Shown piece by piece: positions 35,737-43,889 of a DNA stretch of 64,000 nt. Source of the stretch: Actinomycetota bacterium (GTDB lineage Bacteria; Actinomycetota; Actinomycetes; S36-B12); the NCBI GenBank assembly GCA_030645615.1, contig JAUSNB010000036.1, forward strand, positions 117,368-181,367. Reading direction: 5' to 3'. The stretch's first letter is position 1; each line of letters begins with the position of its first letter. The position numbers and the translations under genes were made by a program. The notes beneath the pieces are model-generated. The model did no database searches. It was not told where the DNA came from and saw only the letters and a list, made by a program, of their open reading frames with translations.

Positions 35737-36762
35737 GTGACCGAGAACCCCAGGGCGCGGCTGTCGGACATCGCCGAGCAGGCCGGGGTCAGCGAGGCCA
35801 CGGTGTCCCGCGTGCTCAACGACCGGCCCGGGGTGTCCTCCACGACGCGGCAGGCGGTGCTGACCGCCCTCGACGTCCTCGGCTACGAGCGGCCGCTGCG
35901 GCTGCGGGGCAGGTCGGGCCTGGTCGGCCTGGTGGTGCCGGAACTGGAGAACCCGATCTTCCCCGTCTTCGCCCAGGTGATGGAGACCCTGCTCGCGCAG
36001 CAGGGATACACGCCGGTGCTGTGCACCCAGACGCCGGGCGGCGTCACGGAGGACGAGTACGTCGACCTCCTGCTCGACCGAGGCGTCGCCGGAATCATCT
36101 TCGTCTCGGGCCTGCACGCCGACTCGACGGCCGACGTGTCCCGGTACTCGGCGTTGGTCGAGCGGGGCCTGCCGATCGTGCTCGTCAACGGGTACGCACC
36201 CGGGGTCGACGCCCCCTTCATCTCCGACGACGATGCGGCCGCCATGGACCTGGCCGTCGCCCACCTCACGTCGATGGGCCATCGCCGCATCGGGCTGGCG
36301 GTCGGCCCGCGTCGGTTCGTCCCCGTCGTGCGCAAGCGGGCGGCATTCATCGCCGCCATGACGCGGCTGACCGGCATCGACGAGGCGGAGGCGGAGGGCC
36401 TCGTGTCCCACTCGCTCTTCGCGGTCGAGGGAGGCCAGGCGGCGGCACACCACCTGCTCAGCCTGGGCGTGACCGCGATCGTGTGCGGGTCGGACCTCAT
36501 GGCGCTCGGGGCGATCAGGACGGTCCGCCAGCGCGGGCTGCGTACGCCCGAGGACGTGTCCGTCGTGGGCTACGACGACTCGCGCCTGATCGCCTTCACC
36601 GATCCTCCGCTGACCACCGTGCGCCAGGCGGTGTCAGCCATGGGGACGGCCGCGGTGCAGGCCCTCGTCGATGCGATCAACGGCACGCCCGCCCCTCGCG
36701 ACGAGTTCGTCTTCCGCCCGGAACTTGTCGTGCGCTCGTCCACGGGTCCTGCCCCCGGCTAG
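35737..36762 (+). CDS. LacI-family transcriptional regulator
   Basis: 341 residues. The helix-turn-helix LSDIAEQAGVSEATVSRVLN (residues 9-28) with hinge helix TRQAVLTALDVLGY is canonical, and residues 60-341 form the periplasmic-binding-protein-like sensor (GLVVPELENPIFPVFAQ, GSDLMALGAIRTVRQ, VVGYDDSRLIAFTDPPLTTV). It should repress a sugar-use operon, but no sugar genes lie nearby; glgA/C are 29 kb away. TAAGGT (35724-35729) is 7 bases before the GTG. It is divergent from DUF4032 and its stop overlaps that of the diguanylate cyclase. Confidence 0.92.
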   Translation: MTENPRARLSDIAEQAGVSEATVSRVLNDRPGVSSTTRQAVLTALDVLGYERPLRLRGRSGLVGLVVPELENPIFPVFAQVMETLLAQQGYTPVLCTQTPGGVTEDEYVDLLLDRGVAGIIFVSGLHADSTADVSRYSALVERGLPIVLVNGYAPGVDAPFISDDDAAAMDLAVAHLTSMGHRRIGLAVGPRRFVPVVRKRAAFIAAMTRLTGIDEAEAEGLVSHSLFAVEGGQAAAHHLLSLGVTAIVCGSDLMALGAIRTVRQRGLRTPEDVSVVGYDDSRLIAFTDPPLTTVRQAVSAMGTAAVQALVDAINGTPAPRDEFVFRPELVVRSSTGPAPG

Positions 36763-37625
36763 CCCGATAGGACCTGGTTGCGGCCGCTCGCCTTGGCCCG
36801 GTACATCGCCGCGTCGGCCCTGCTGAAGACGGAGTCGACGTCATCGAGGGGGCCTGCCCGAGTCACCCCGATGCTCACGGTGGGAGTGATGGTGGCTCCG
36901 CGCACGACGAGCGGCTGGGCGACAGCGGCCCGGATCCGGTCCGCGACCACCAACGCGTCGTCGCCCTGCCCCGCGCCGTGCAGGACGACGGTGAACTCGT
37001 CGCCGCCGATCCTGGCCGCGAAGTCCTCCTCGCGCAGATGTGACCGCACCCGGTCTGCGACTGCTTGCAGCACGGTGTCGCCGGCCAGGTGGCCGTGGCT
37101 GTCGTTGACGTCCTTGAAGCAGTCGATGTCGACGAACAGTACGTCGAGGCGATCGCCCGCTCGACGGGCGCGCTGCAGTGAGGCGGCCACGAGCTCCAGT
37201 GCCTCCTCTCGGTTGGGCAGCCCGGTGAGCTCGTCGAAGCGCGCCCGCCGGTCGAGCTCCGCCTCGGCGATCCGTCGCTGCGCCTCGGCACGCTCCCGCG
37301 CGAACGCCATCCAGGCCGACGCCGCGATCACGAGGACGAACACGATGATGCGCAGCGGGGCCTCGGGCTCGGAGAAGAACTGATCCTCCACGAGTGCCAC
37401 CGAGACCGCCGCCAGGGTCAGGGCGCACGCGCCGAGCGCAAGGGTGCCGCGCAGGCCCGCGAAGGAGGAGGCTACGACGACAGGAATGGACAGGAACATG
37501 AAGAAGGTCGCGCTGGCCATGATGACGTTGATGCTGAAGGCGGCGAGCAGGAGGGTCAGCAGTGCCCACAGCCGGGCATCGCGCCACCAGTCGCTCGTGT
37601 CCGTTCCCGTTGCCGTGAACTGCAC
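36759..37625 (-). CDS. Membrane diguanylate cyclase (GGDEF)
   Basis: 288 residues. Four predicted membrane segments (residues 20-105) are followed by a coiled linker and a GGDEF domain with DELTGLPNREEALEL, the intact active site RIGGDEFTVVL, and an inhibitory-site arginine-aspartate pattern RxxD (REED) five residues before it. It should make cyclic di-GMP and be product-inhibited. No EAL domain and no periplasmic sensor are visible. Start is GTG 37625; TAGCAT at 37637-37632 lies 6 bases upstream. The neighbours give no clue to the signal sensed. Confidence 0.92.
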   Translation of the reverse strand: MQFTATGTDTSDWWRDARLWALLTLLLAAFSINVIMASATFFMFLSIPVVVASSFAGLRGTLALGACALTLAAVSVALVEDQFFSEPEAPLRIIVFVLVIAASAWMAFARERAEAQRRIAEAELDRRARFDELTGLPNREEALELVAASLQRARRAGDRLDVLFVDIDCFKDVNDSHGHLAGDTVLQAVADRVRSHLREEDFAARIGGDEFTVVLHGAGQGDDALVVADRIRAAVAQPLVVRGATITPTVSIGVTRAGPLDDVDSVFSRADAAMYRAKASGRNQVLSG

Positions 37626-37697
37626 CGCCCGATGCTAGCCGTGCGGGGGTTGGTTGTGGCCGGCCCGCAGCATCGACCGCAATGGCAGACTCCCCGC

Positions 37698-38420
37698 ATG
37701 ACCCGCCCCGTCATCGGCCTGACCTGCTACCTGGAACCCGCGCAGTGGGGCGCATGGAAGCTCCCTGCCGCGCTCATCCCGCAGTGGTATGTGGATCTGT
37801 TCCAGGGGGCGGGGGCCGAGGTCATCGTGCTCCCCCCGGGCAACGACCCGTCGGTGGTGGACCGCGTGGATGGGCTGGCGCTGGCCGGCGGCGCCGACGT
37901 GGACGCGGGCCTGTACGGCGAGCCCCCGCACGTCACCGCGGATGCGCCCCGGACGTCGCGGGACACGTCCGAGCTCGGCCTGTACCAGCGGGCCCGCGAA
38001 CGCGGCATGCCGGTCCTCGGCATCTGCCGCGGCATGCAGGTGATGGCGGTGGCGCACGGCGGGGCACTAGTGCAGGACCTGCCGGAACTCGCCACGGGCC
38101 TCGTCCACCGCGAGCGGCCCGGGGAGTTCGTCGACCACACGGCCACCTTCACTCCCGGGAGCCTCGCAGCGGAGACGCTCGGCACCGGCCCGTTCGTCGT
38201 GAACTCCTCGCACCATCAGGCCGTGTCGAGCGCGGGCGACCTCGTCGTCACCGGCTGGGCAGCCGACGGCACCGTCGAGGTGATCGAGGATCCTCGCGTC
38301 GACTTCTGCCTCGGCTTGCAGTGGCACCCGGAGCACCCGGACCGCAGGGTGCCGGACGCCCCGTTGCTTGCGGCTTTCGTGGCCGCTGCCAGCCGGTTCG
38401 CCGCCGCTACAGCGGAGTGA
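37698..38420 (+). CDS. Gamma-glutamyl-gamma-aminobutyrate hydrolase-like class I amidotransferase
   Basis: 240 residues. The catalytic Cys is in VLGICRGMQVMAV, with the His-Glu pair in LGLQWHPEHP and the substrate loop VNSSHHQAV; the N-terminus RPVIGLTCYLEPAQWG is typical of PuuD/peptidase C26. PuuD cleaves gamma-glutamyl-GABA, the end of the Puu putrescine pathway. That suits the SDR next to it and the gamma-glutamyl ligase, permease and phosphotransferase at 60-64 kb. No N-terminal amidase-partner gene is present, supporting a hydrolase rather than a transferase role. Confidence 0.87.
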   Translation: MTRPVIGLTCYLEPAQWGAWKLPAALIPQWYVDLFQGAGAEVIVLPPGNDPSVVDRVDGLALAGGADVDAGLYGEPPHVTADAPRTSRDTSELGLYQRARERGMPVLGICRGMQVMAVAHGGALVQDLPELATGLVHRERPGEFVDHTATFTPGSLAAETLGTGPFVVNSSHHQAVSSAGDLVVTGWAADGTVEVIEDPRVDFCLGLQWHPEHPDRRVPDAPLLAAFVAAASRFAAATAE

Positions 38421-39186
38421 CGTAGGCCCCAGAGATCCCGCCGTCGACCAGGAAATTGGAAGCGGTGATGAACGACGAGTCGTCGCTGGCCAGGAAGGCC
38501 ACGGCGGCCGCCAATTCCTCCGGCTCCCCGAACCGGCCCAGCGGGACGTGCACCAGGCGGCGTGCCGCGCGCTCGGGATCCTTGGCGAATATCTCCATCA
38601 GCAGGGGTGTGGCCACGGGACCGGGTGACAGCGCATTGACCCGCACGCCGGACCTCGCGAACTGGACGCCCAGTTCGCGAGACATCGCCAGGACACCGCC
38701 CTTCGACGCCGTGTAGGAGATTTGCGAGGTCGCCGACGCCGTCGTGGCGACGAATGATGCCGTGTTGATGATCGAGCCCTTGCCCTGATCCAGCATGTAG
38801 GGCAGGACCTCCTTGCAGCACAGGTAGACGCTGGTGAGGTTGACCTCCTGGACCCTGCGCCAGGCGTCGATGCCGGTCTCGAGGATGGAGTCGTCGTCGG
38901 GAGGGGAGATGCCGGCATTGTTGAAGGCAACGTCGATGCTGCCGTAGGTGTCCTTCGCCGCACGGAACATCCCGGCAACATCTTCGGCGCTGGTGACGTC
39001 GGCCTGGACGAACAGGCCGCCGACCTCGTCGGCGGCGGCCTGGCCCCCGGCAGAGTCCGTGTCACCGATGACGACCTTGGCGCCTTCGTCGGCGAGGCGC
39101 CGGGCCGAGGCCAGGCCGATCCCGCTGCCGCCACCGGTGATGACGGCCACTCGGCCCTCGAGCCGCCGGCACTTGCTGTCGCGCAT
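38407..39186 (-). CDS. Short-chain dehydrogenase/reductase
   Basis: 259 residues. Classical SDR: NAD(P)-binding VAVITGGGSGIGLASARRLA (TGxxxGxG), Asp for NAD at VVIGDTDSA, NNAG in VAFNNAGISPP, catalytic S and Y-x3-K in SQISYTASKGGVLAM, and the C-terminal LVDGGISGAYVTPL. An acidic residue at the end of strand 2 favours NAD+. Start is ATG 39186 with AGAGGGA upstream. It often accompanies gamma-glutamyl-amine genes, acting on an aldehyde or alcohol intermediate. It is convergent with the PuuD-like gene with a 14-base overlap. Confidence 0.9.
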   Translation of the reverse strand: MRDSKCRRLEGRVAVITGGGSGIGLASARRLADEGAKVVIGDTDSAGGQAAADEVGGLFVQADVTSAEDVAGMFRAAKDTYGSIDVAFNNAGISPPDDDSILETGIDAWRRVQEVNLTSVYLCCKEVLPYMLDQGKGSIINTASFVATTASATSQISYTASKGGVLAMSRELGVQFARSGVRVNALSPGPVATPLLMEIFAKDPERAARRLVHVPLGRFGEPEELAAAVAFLASDDSSFITASNFLVDGGISGAYVTPL

Positions 39187-39210
39187 GGTCGTCCCTCTCT
39201 CTGGTACGTC

Positions 39211-39273
39211 CGCCGAGTGGGCACTTGTTGTGGCGTTTCGCGCAGCGAAACCGCCACAACTGCCCACTCGGCG
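39211..39273. repeat. Palindromic REP-like element, copy 1
   Basis: Arms beginning CGCCGAGTGGGCA and ending TGCCCACTCGGCG enclose an inner inverted repeat GTTGTGGCG-TTTCG / CGAAACCGCCACAAC around a CGCAG loop. Arms differ by a three-base insertion and one deleted G. It lies in the 300-base gap between the SDR and DapB-like genes; the rest of this gap shows no gene. A second copy is at the right edge of the window. Confidence 0.7.
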
Positions 39274-39486
39274 AGGACGGTGCGGAGTCCTCGGTGCTGA
39301 TGAGGCACCAAGGGGTGACGGTATCGGGTCGAGAGGCTGGGGCCCGGCCACTTGCCGAGACGGATCTGAGACGCAACTGGGGACGTGATGAGCCGCAGAC
39401 GTGCGGGGGAGGAGAGATAGCCGGGCGATAGTGGCTGTGGACATGGCCGGCGACGACCGGTCGATCGCCCAATCGGAGGAGGACGC

Positions 39487-40449
39487 ATGACCGCCACGAT
39501 CCCCGACACGCTGTGCGCCGACGATCAGTTCCCTTCGCTGCTGGCGCATGAACCGCAGTCATCCCCCCTTGCCGATGCCGCCCTCCCGGCGATCACCACC
39601 GCGGTTTTGCGGGTAGGCCTCGTCGGCTTCGGCAGGACGGGGCGTGACGTCGCCGCCGTACTGCTGGGCGACGCAACGGCCCGCCTGGAGTGGGTCGTCC
39701 GTCGTTCCGGCGCTGGATCGCCCGACCGGGCCGCCGACGCGCTCGGTGTGACTGCCGAGGACGAGGGGCTGATCGTCAGCGCGCATAGCCTCGGCGCAGA
39801 CGATCTCCTCGATCGATCACCCGTCGACGCGATCATCGACTTCTCGTCGGAGGACGGCCTGTCCTACTACGGGGAGGCCGCCGCGCGCCGGGGTGTCCCG
39901 ATCGTGACCGCCATCTCGCACTACTCGGAGCATCGACAGCGGGACCTGCGTCGACACGGGCGGACCACTCCGGTGCTGTGGTCCCCCAACATCACGCTGG
40001 GAATCAACTTCATCCTCATCGCGAGCCAGGTGCTCCGTCGCATGTCGCCGCATGCGGATGTCCAGGTCGTCGAGGAGCACTTCGCCGGAAAGCAGGGCAG
40101 GTCCGGGACGGCCCTGAAGCTCGCGGCGGCCCTTGACGTGCCGGAGGAGGCGGTTCACTCGGTTCGCGCGGGCGGCATCATCGGGGTGCACGAAGTCGTG
40201 TTCGGGTTTCCCAATCAGACCGTGCGGCTGCGGCACGAGGCCATCTCGCGGGAGGCGTTCGGCCACGGAGCCCTCTTCGCGGCGGGCCAGCTGGCCGGCC
40301 GGGACCCGGGCAACTATCGGATGGAGGACTTGCTGCTGCCCTACTTCGCCGGGACCTCATCGGTGATGGATGCCGCGCCTCCGGCCGAGCGCAGGGTGCG
40401 TGCCCGAGTAGCGGGGCGGCTACGGGCCCTCGCTGGATGGCTCGACTGA
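39487..40449 (+). CDS. DapB-like (dihydrodipicolinate reductase family) oxidoreductase
   Basis: 320 residues with a ~35-residue N-terminal extension before the Rossmann motif VGLVGFGRTGRDVAAVLL; total length exceeds the 240-270 of DapB. The DapB signature E-x-H-H-x3-K-x-D-x-P-S-G-T-A is changed to EEHFAGKQGRSGTA: the first His and the Lys remain, the second His is Phe, and one residue is missing. ATG follows GGAGGA. It may be a paralogue reducing another dipicolinate- or pyrroline-like substrate rather than the lysine-pathway enzyme. NAD(P)H use is likely. Confidence 0.7.
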   Translation: MTATIPDTLCADDQFPSLLAHEPQSSPLADAALPAITTAVLRVGLVGFGRTGRDVAAVLLGDATARLEWVVRRSGAGSPDRAADALGVTAEDEGLIVSAHSLGADDLLDRSPVDAIIDFSSEDGLSYYGEAAARRGVPIVTAISHYSEHRQRDLRRHGRTTPVLWSPNITLGINFILIASQVLRRMSPHADVQVVEEHFAGKQGRSGTALKLAAALDVPEEAVHSVRAGGIIGVHEVVFGFPNQTVRLRHEAISREAFGHGALFAAGQLAGRDPGNYRMEDLLLPYFAGTSSVMDAAPPAERRVRARVAGRLRALAGWLD

Positions 40450-40475
40450 CGACAACGCAGCAAAGGAGCCGCGGC

Positions 40476-40646
40476 ATGGGTGCCCTCAAGCCTCGAACGA
40501 CCCAGGGCGAGACTGAAGTGGAGTGGGACGGGAAGGCGTGCACCGTCCGCATCCCCGTCGGAGACAACGAAGGCCGGCTGGTGATCGCGCTCAGTGGCGA
40601 GGAAGCCCGAGAGCTTGGGGCCTTGCTGACGGCGTCGACCGGCTGA
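40476..40646 (+). CDS. Small hypothetical protein, 56 residues
   Basis: An ATG with a good AAAGGAG ribosome-binding site 27 bases after the DapB-like stop. The peptide has a basic start, a beta-rich middle (VEWDGKACTVRIPVGDNE) and a helical end (SGEEARELGALLTAST). No membrane segment. I do not recognise the family. It may be co-transcribed with the DapB-like gene. The longer frame beginning at 40437 overlaps that gene and has no ribosome-binding site. Confidence 0.5.
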   Translation: MGALKPRTTQGETEVEWDGKACTVRIPVGDNEGRLVIALSGEEARELGALLTASTG

Positions 40647-40658
40647 CAGCAATGACCC

Positions 40659-40670
40659 GGGGCATGCCCC
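40659..40670. terminator. Short palindrome between convergent genes
   Basis: GGGGCATGCCCC is a perfect 12-base palindrome in the 27-base gap between the small ORF and the lipoprotein gene. It may contribute to termination from either side but has no loop or U-tract, so confidence is low. Confidence 0.25.
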
Positions 40671-40673
40671 TGC

Positions 40674-41348
40674 CTACGGCCGGACGATCAGCGCGTTGTA
40701 GTCACGGGCAGTGGCCGGCACGTCGAGCAGTCGACCATCGGGGAGCGGGACTCCCACCGACGTGCCGGAGTCGTCCGTGAAGGCGACCGAGCCCTCGCCG
40801 GCTCCTGTCAAGGACAGCACGACCTGGCCGAGAAGCAGGACCTGCTCGGTCGATGGGAGGGCCGAGAAGGCGGGACTCAGCCGGACGACGACTGGGGGGT
40901 CATCGATCGGTACCGCGGACGCGACTGGCCCCGTGAGCGGGGAGTCGGATTCGGCCTCGCTCGGGACGACGGCCACGAGGGGCTCGCCCGTCAAGGGGTC
41001 GGTGGCGATCGTGCGGAGTCCCTCCTCGGACTGGTCGGGCGCAGGACCGAGTGCCAGGGCCGCCATGACCGCCTCCGCGGGGGAGCCAACCGGCAGGGCG
41101 GACTCGACCGCGGCCAGGCCGTCCTCCTGGACGAACCACAGGCGGAGCCGGGATTGCGGCGACTCGGTCACCGCCGTCGCCCCAGGATCCGGTGTCGGTG
41201 ATGGACTCGGGTCGGCCGTGGCCGCGGGCTGAGAGGGAGGCAGCAGGTTGGCCGGGACGGGGTTTGCCGAACCGTCCAGCGGTACCCCGCACCCGCCGGC
41301 CAGCAGTGCGCACGCCAGCAGCGGCGCGGCCAGCCGTTCGCGGCTCAT
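40674..41348 (-). CDS. GerMN-domain lipoprotein (LpqB-like role)
   Basis: 224 residues. Signal peptide with lipobox LAGGC (residues 16-20), then a Pro/Ser/Thr linker to residue 60, then a GerMN-type domain (RLRLWFVQEDGLAAVES, VGSPAEAVMAALALGPA, LSPAFSALPSTEQVLLLGQVV). In the MtrA-MtrB-LpqB system a GerMN lipoprotein modulates the kinase from outside. Here the gene is also coupled to a kinase, by an ATGA overlap, but it is much shorter than LpqB (about 580 residues), so it is a reduced analogue rather than LpqB itself. Confidence 0.8.
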   Translation of the reverse strand: MSRERLAAPLLACALLAGGCGVPLDGSANPVPANLLPPSQPAATADPSPSPTPDPGATAVTESPQSRLRLWFVQEDGLAAVESALPVGSPAEAVMAALALGPAPDQSEEGLRTIATDPLTGEPLVAVVPSEAESDSPLTGPVASAVPIDDPPVVVRLSPAFSALPSTEQVLLLGQVVLSLTGAGEGSVAFTDDSGTSVGVPLPDGRLLDVPATARDYNALIVRP

Positions 41349-42679
41349 GGCTCGTCCTTCATGATCGGGAGGTCCACGACGAAGCGGGCACCGCCGGCAG
41401 CGGGCGACTCAACGTGCACCTCGCCGCCCAGTGCATGCGCCTGCTCGCGAACGATCGCCAGTCCCAGTCCGGCACCTTCCGTTCGGGCCTGCGACGCGCC
41501 GCGCGCGAATGGCTCGAACAGCCGTTCGCGTACGTCGGGGTCCACTCCTGGCCCCGAGTCCTCCGCTCTGATCCGGACGTTCTGGGCGTCGCGCTCGATG
41601 AGGAGCAGCGTCAGGCCACCGCCGTGCCGCTCGGCGTTGTCGACGAGGTTGCCCACGATGCGCTCGAGACGTCGGGCATCGGTCCGCACCACGGGCTCGT
41701 CGCCGACCACGAGGTTCTGGTCGACCCCTCGATGCGCCAGTACCTCGCGGCAGAGCCCGGCGATGTTGGCCGATTCCCACTGAGGCGGGTCCTCCGACGT
41801 CAGGCGGCTGATCTCGAGCAGGTCCAGCAGGACCTTGGACATCCGGCGCATCTGGCTCACGAGCAAGGTCACCAGGCGTGCCTCGCGCTCGGGCAGGGCG
41901 TCGCTTTGCCGCTCGAGGAGCTCGGCGGTCGCGAGTGACGACGTAACGGGAGACCGGAGCTCGTGGCTGACGTTGGCACTGAACCTCCTCTCCCGGGCAA
42001 TGCGATCCTCGACCGCCTCGGCCATCTCGTTGAAGGCGTCAGCGATGGGGTCCAGGTCGCTGTCGCCGGTCAGCCCGATGCGCGTCCCCAGGGCTCCGCT
42101 GGCGATCTGCCGGGCACCGATCCGCAGGCGTCCGAGCGGGCCCAGCACCCGGCCAGCCAACGACGCGCCGATGGCCGCTCCGAGCAGGGCGGTGAAGGCG
42201 GTCAGGACGAGGAGGATCCATCCTCCCCACGTGAGCGTGCGGTCCAGGTCGCTGATGGGGAACACCTCGACGTACAGGCCGGACTCGACGGGAAGGGCAA
42301 CGCCGAGATAGGCGTCGTCCTCCACCGCGAACCTCATCTGGCCACCTCCGGCGACCCCCAGCGCCAGCAACGACGGCGGGAGGGCGTCCGGCTGCAGGGT
42401 GACCGAGGCGGTGTACCAGGCGTCGCCGACGCGGACCATGGGAAGCGAGGTTCCGACCGATGGCACTTGCGTCAAGGCGTCACCGGGATCGCCGCCGGAT
42501 ACCAATACGGCGTCGACGGCGCGGGAGTCGAGCGCAGCGCGCGTCAAGGCCGAGGCCTCACGCTGCCCGACGAGGTACCAGCGTGCGAATCCGTATGCGG
42601 CGGCGGATACCGTCCCGGCGGCAGTCAGGCAGATCAGCGCGATTGACAGGGCCACCCGGGCTCGCAAGCCCATGCGCAT
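41345..42679 (-). CDS. Membrane sensor histidine kinase (MtrB-like)
   Basis: 444 residues. Two membrane helices (residues 10-30 and about 152-175) bracket an extracytoplasmic sensor domain of about 120 residues; HAMP follows (LGRLRIGARQIASG), then HisKA with ERRFSANVSHELRSPV and the ATPase boxes LVDNAERHGG, DSGPGVDPDVRERLFEPF and GAGLGLAIVREQAH. Two in-frame ATGs at 42679 and 42673 are possible. It is 28 bases downstream of the response regulator gene and overlaps the lipoprotein gene by ATGA, an envelope-stress type module. The signal is unknown. Confidence 0.92.
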   Translation of the reverse strand: MRMGLRARVALSIALICLTAAGTVSAAAYGFARWYLVGQREASALTRAALDSRAVDAVLVSGGDPGDALTQVPSVGTSLPMVRVGDAWYTASVTLQPDALPPSLLALGVAGGGQMRFAVEDDAYLGVALPVESGLYVEVFPISDLDRTLTWGGWILLVLTAFTALLGAAIGASLAGRVLGPLGRLRIGARQIASGALGTRIGLTGDSDLDPIADAFNEMAEAVEDRIARERRFSANVSHELRSPVTSSLATAELLERQSDALPEREARLVTLLVSQMRRMSKVLLDLLEISRLTSEDPPQWESANIAGLCREVLAHRGVDQNLVVGDEPVVRTDARRLERIVGNLVDNAERHGGGLTLLLIERDAQNVRIRAEDSGPGVDPDVRERLFEPFARGASQARTEGAGLGLAIVREQAHALGGEVHVESPAAGGARFVVDLPIMKDEP

Positions 42680-42707
42680 CAGCGGCCTTGCCTGGCGCCG
42701 TGCATGC

Positions 42708-43391
42708 CTAGCCCCGCATGCGGTAGCCGAAGCCCCGCACCGTCAGGATCAAGCGCGGGTTGGCCGGGTCGTCCTCGAGCTTCGTGCGGAGCCGGTAGAC
42801 GAGGTTGTCGACGATGCGCCCATCGCCCGCGTTCCCGTAGCCCCATACCTTGCGCAGCAATTGGTCGCGGCTGAGCACCCGGCCGCGCGCTGCAATGAGC
42901 TCGTACAGGACATAGAACTCGATCCGCGACAACGGGATCTCGATGTCGTGCTTGACCACCTCGTAGGTGTCCAGGCGCATCTCGATCGGGCCGCACACCA
43001 AGGCTGCCGGCTCCTCCTCCTCGACCGGGGCCACGCGGCGCAGTTGCGTCCGGATACGGGCCATCAGTTCCTTCGTCACGAAGGGCTTGGTCACGTAGTC
43101 GTCCGCTCCCGCTTCTAGGCCGGCGACGATGTCATGGCTGTCACCCTGCGCGCTCACGACCAGGATCGGCACCTGGCTGGTGCCCCGGATGCTGCGGATC
43201 AGGTCGAGGCCCTGGATGCCGGGCAGCCGCATGTCGACGAGGATGACGTCGGGCTGCTCGTCGACGAGCATCAGCAGCGCTTCCTCGGCCGTCTCGGCCT
43301 CCACCGTGCGGTATCCCTCGTCCTCGAGGTTGGCCCGCAGGACCAGCCGAATCGCCTCGTCGTCCTCGACCATCATCACCGCGCGCGACAT
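42708..43391 (-). CDS. OmpR-family response regulator
   Basis: 227 residues. Receiver: MMVEDDEAIRLVLRANLEDE, phospho-acceptor Asp in VILVDMRLPGIQG (near residue 54), and DDYVTKPFVTKELMARIRT. The winged helix includes SRIEFYVLYELIAARGRVL and IVDNLVYRLRTKLEDDP. It is the cognate regulator of the kinase downstream. The gene begins the operon; the following 498 bases up to the Ehr operon hold a decayed MerR gene and no intact gene. Confidence 0.93.
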   Translation of the reverse strand: MSRAVMMVEDDEAIRLVLRANLEDEGYRTVEAETAEEALLMLVDEQPDVILVDMRLPGIQGLDLIRSIRGTSQVPILVVSAQGDSHDIVAGLEAGADDYVTKPFVTKELMARIRTQLRRVAPVEEEEPAALVCGPIEMRLDTYEVVKHDIEIPLSRIEFYVLYELIAARGRVLSRDQLLRKVWGYGNAGDGRIVDNLVYRLRTKLEDDPANPRLILTVRGFGYRMRG

Positions 43392-43449
43392 GGCTCCATT
43401 GAACCCGCTTTCGGCGCGACGGCGCACGTACAGAGGGCTCGTGCCAAGC

Positions 43450-43790
43450 GTGCGACCCGGTCCGCAGGCTCCTGAGATGCTTTCGAGACGCAACGGCGAC
43501 AAACGTGCACAGTAGGCGCAGCGTGGGCCCAGGCGAGGTGGCGGACCTGGCCCGGGAGACGTCGTCGAGGAGCTGGACGAGGTCGTGCATCGGGTCGAGC
43601 GTGAACGCAAGGGGCTTCATGCCTTGAAGGACCTTGAGTCATTCCTCCTGCTCAGGGCCGTAGAGCCGGAACCGCCCTTGGTGCGTGCGGTGGGCTCGAC
43701 CAGTCCGATTTCCAGGTAGTGGCGGACGCTGCGCAGGCTCGGCCCGACGCGCTCGGCCCTGACCCAGATGTGGAGGAGGCCGACCGCCAT
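43450..43790 (-). pseudogene. Decayed MerR-family regulator
   Basis: Minus-strand remnants of one MerR gene in two frames. Part one, from the ATG at 43790, reads ERVGPSLRSVRHYLEIGLVE and then ARTKGG; the following FRLY residues appear only after a one-base frame shift near 43675. In the new frame a TGA at 43641-43639 interrupts, then MKPLAFTLDPMHDLVQLLDD continues with a degenerate C-terminal helix (TFVAVASRKHLRSLR). The first helix is also damaged (HIWVRAERVG, where family members have HIGELAERVG). Coordinates are approximate. Confidence 0.7.
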
Positions 43791-43889
43791 GTCAGGTGCG
43801 CGGGTCACCCGTGCCCGGCCGTCAGGCGTCCGTCCAGTCGACGTCGAAGGGCCCTGCTGTACTCGTTCACGCCGAGGATCGCGAGATGC

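Noticed and set aside
34513..36762. Very long plus-strand frame (749 residues)
   Set aside because: Only its last 341 residues, from the GTG at 35737, encode the LacI regulator; the earlier part is antisense to the DUF4032 gene.
39487..40449. Plain lysine-pathway dapB
   Set aside because: The catalytic signature is altered and the protein is 50-80 residues too long; kept as DapB-like only.
40874..43391. True MtrA-MtrB-LpqB locus
   Set aside because: Order is similar, but the lipoprotein is far shorter than LpqB and the kinase lacks the usual MtrB length (about 560 residues); treated as a paralogous set.
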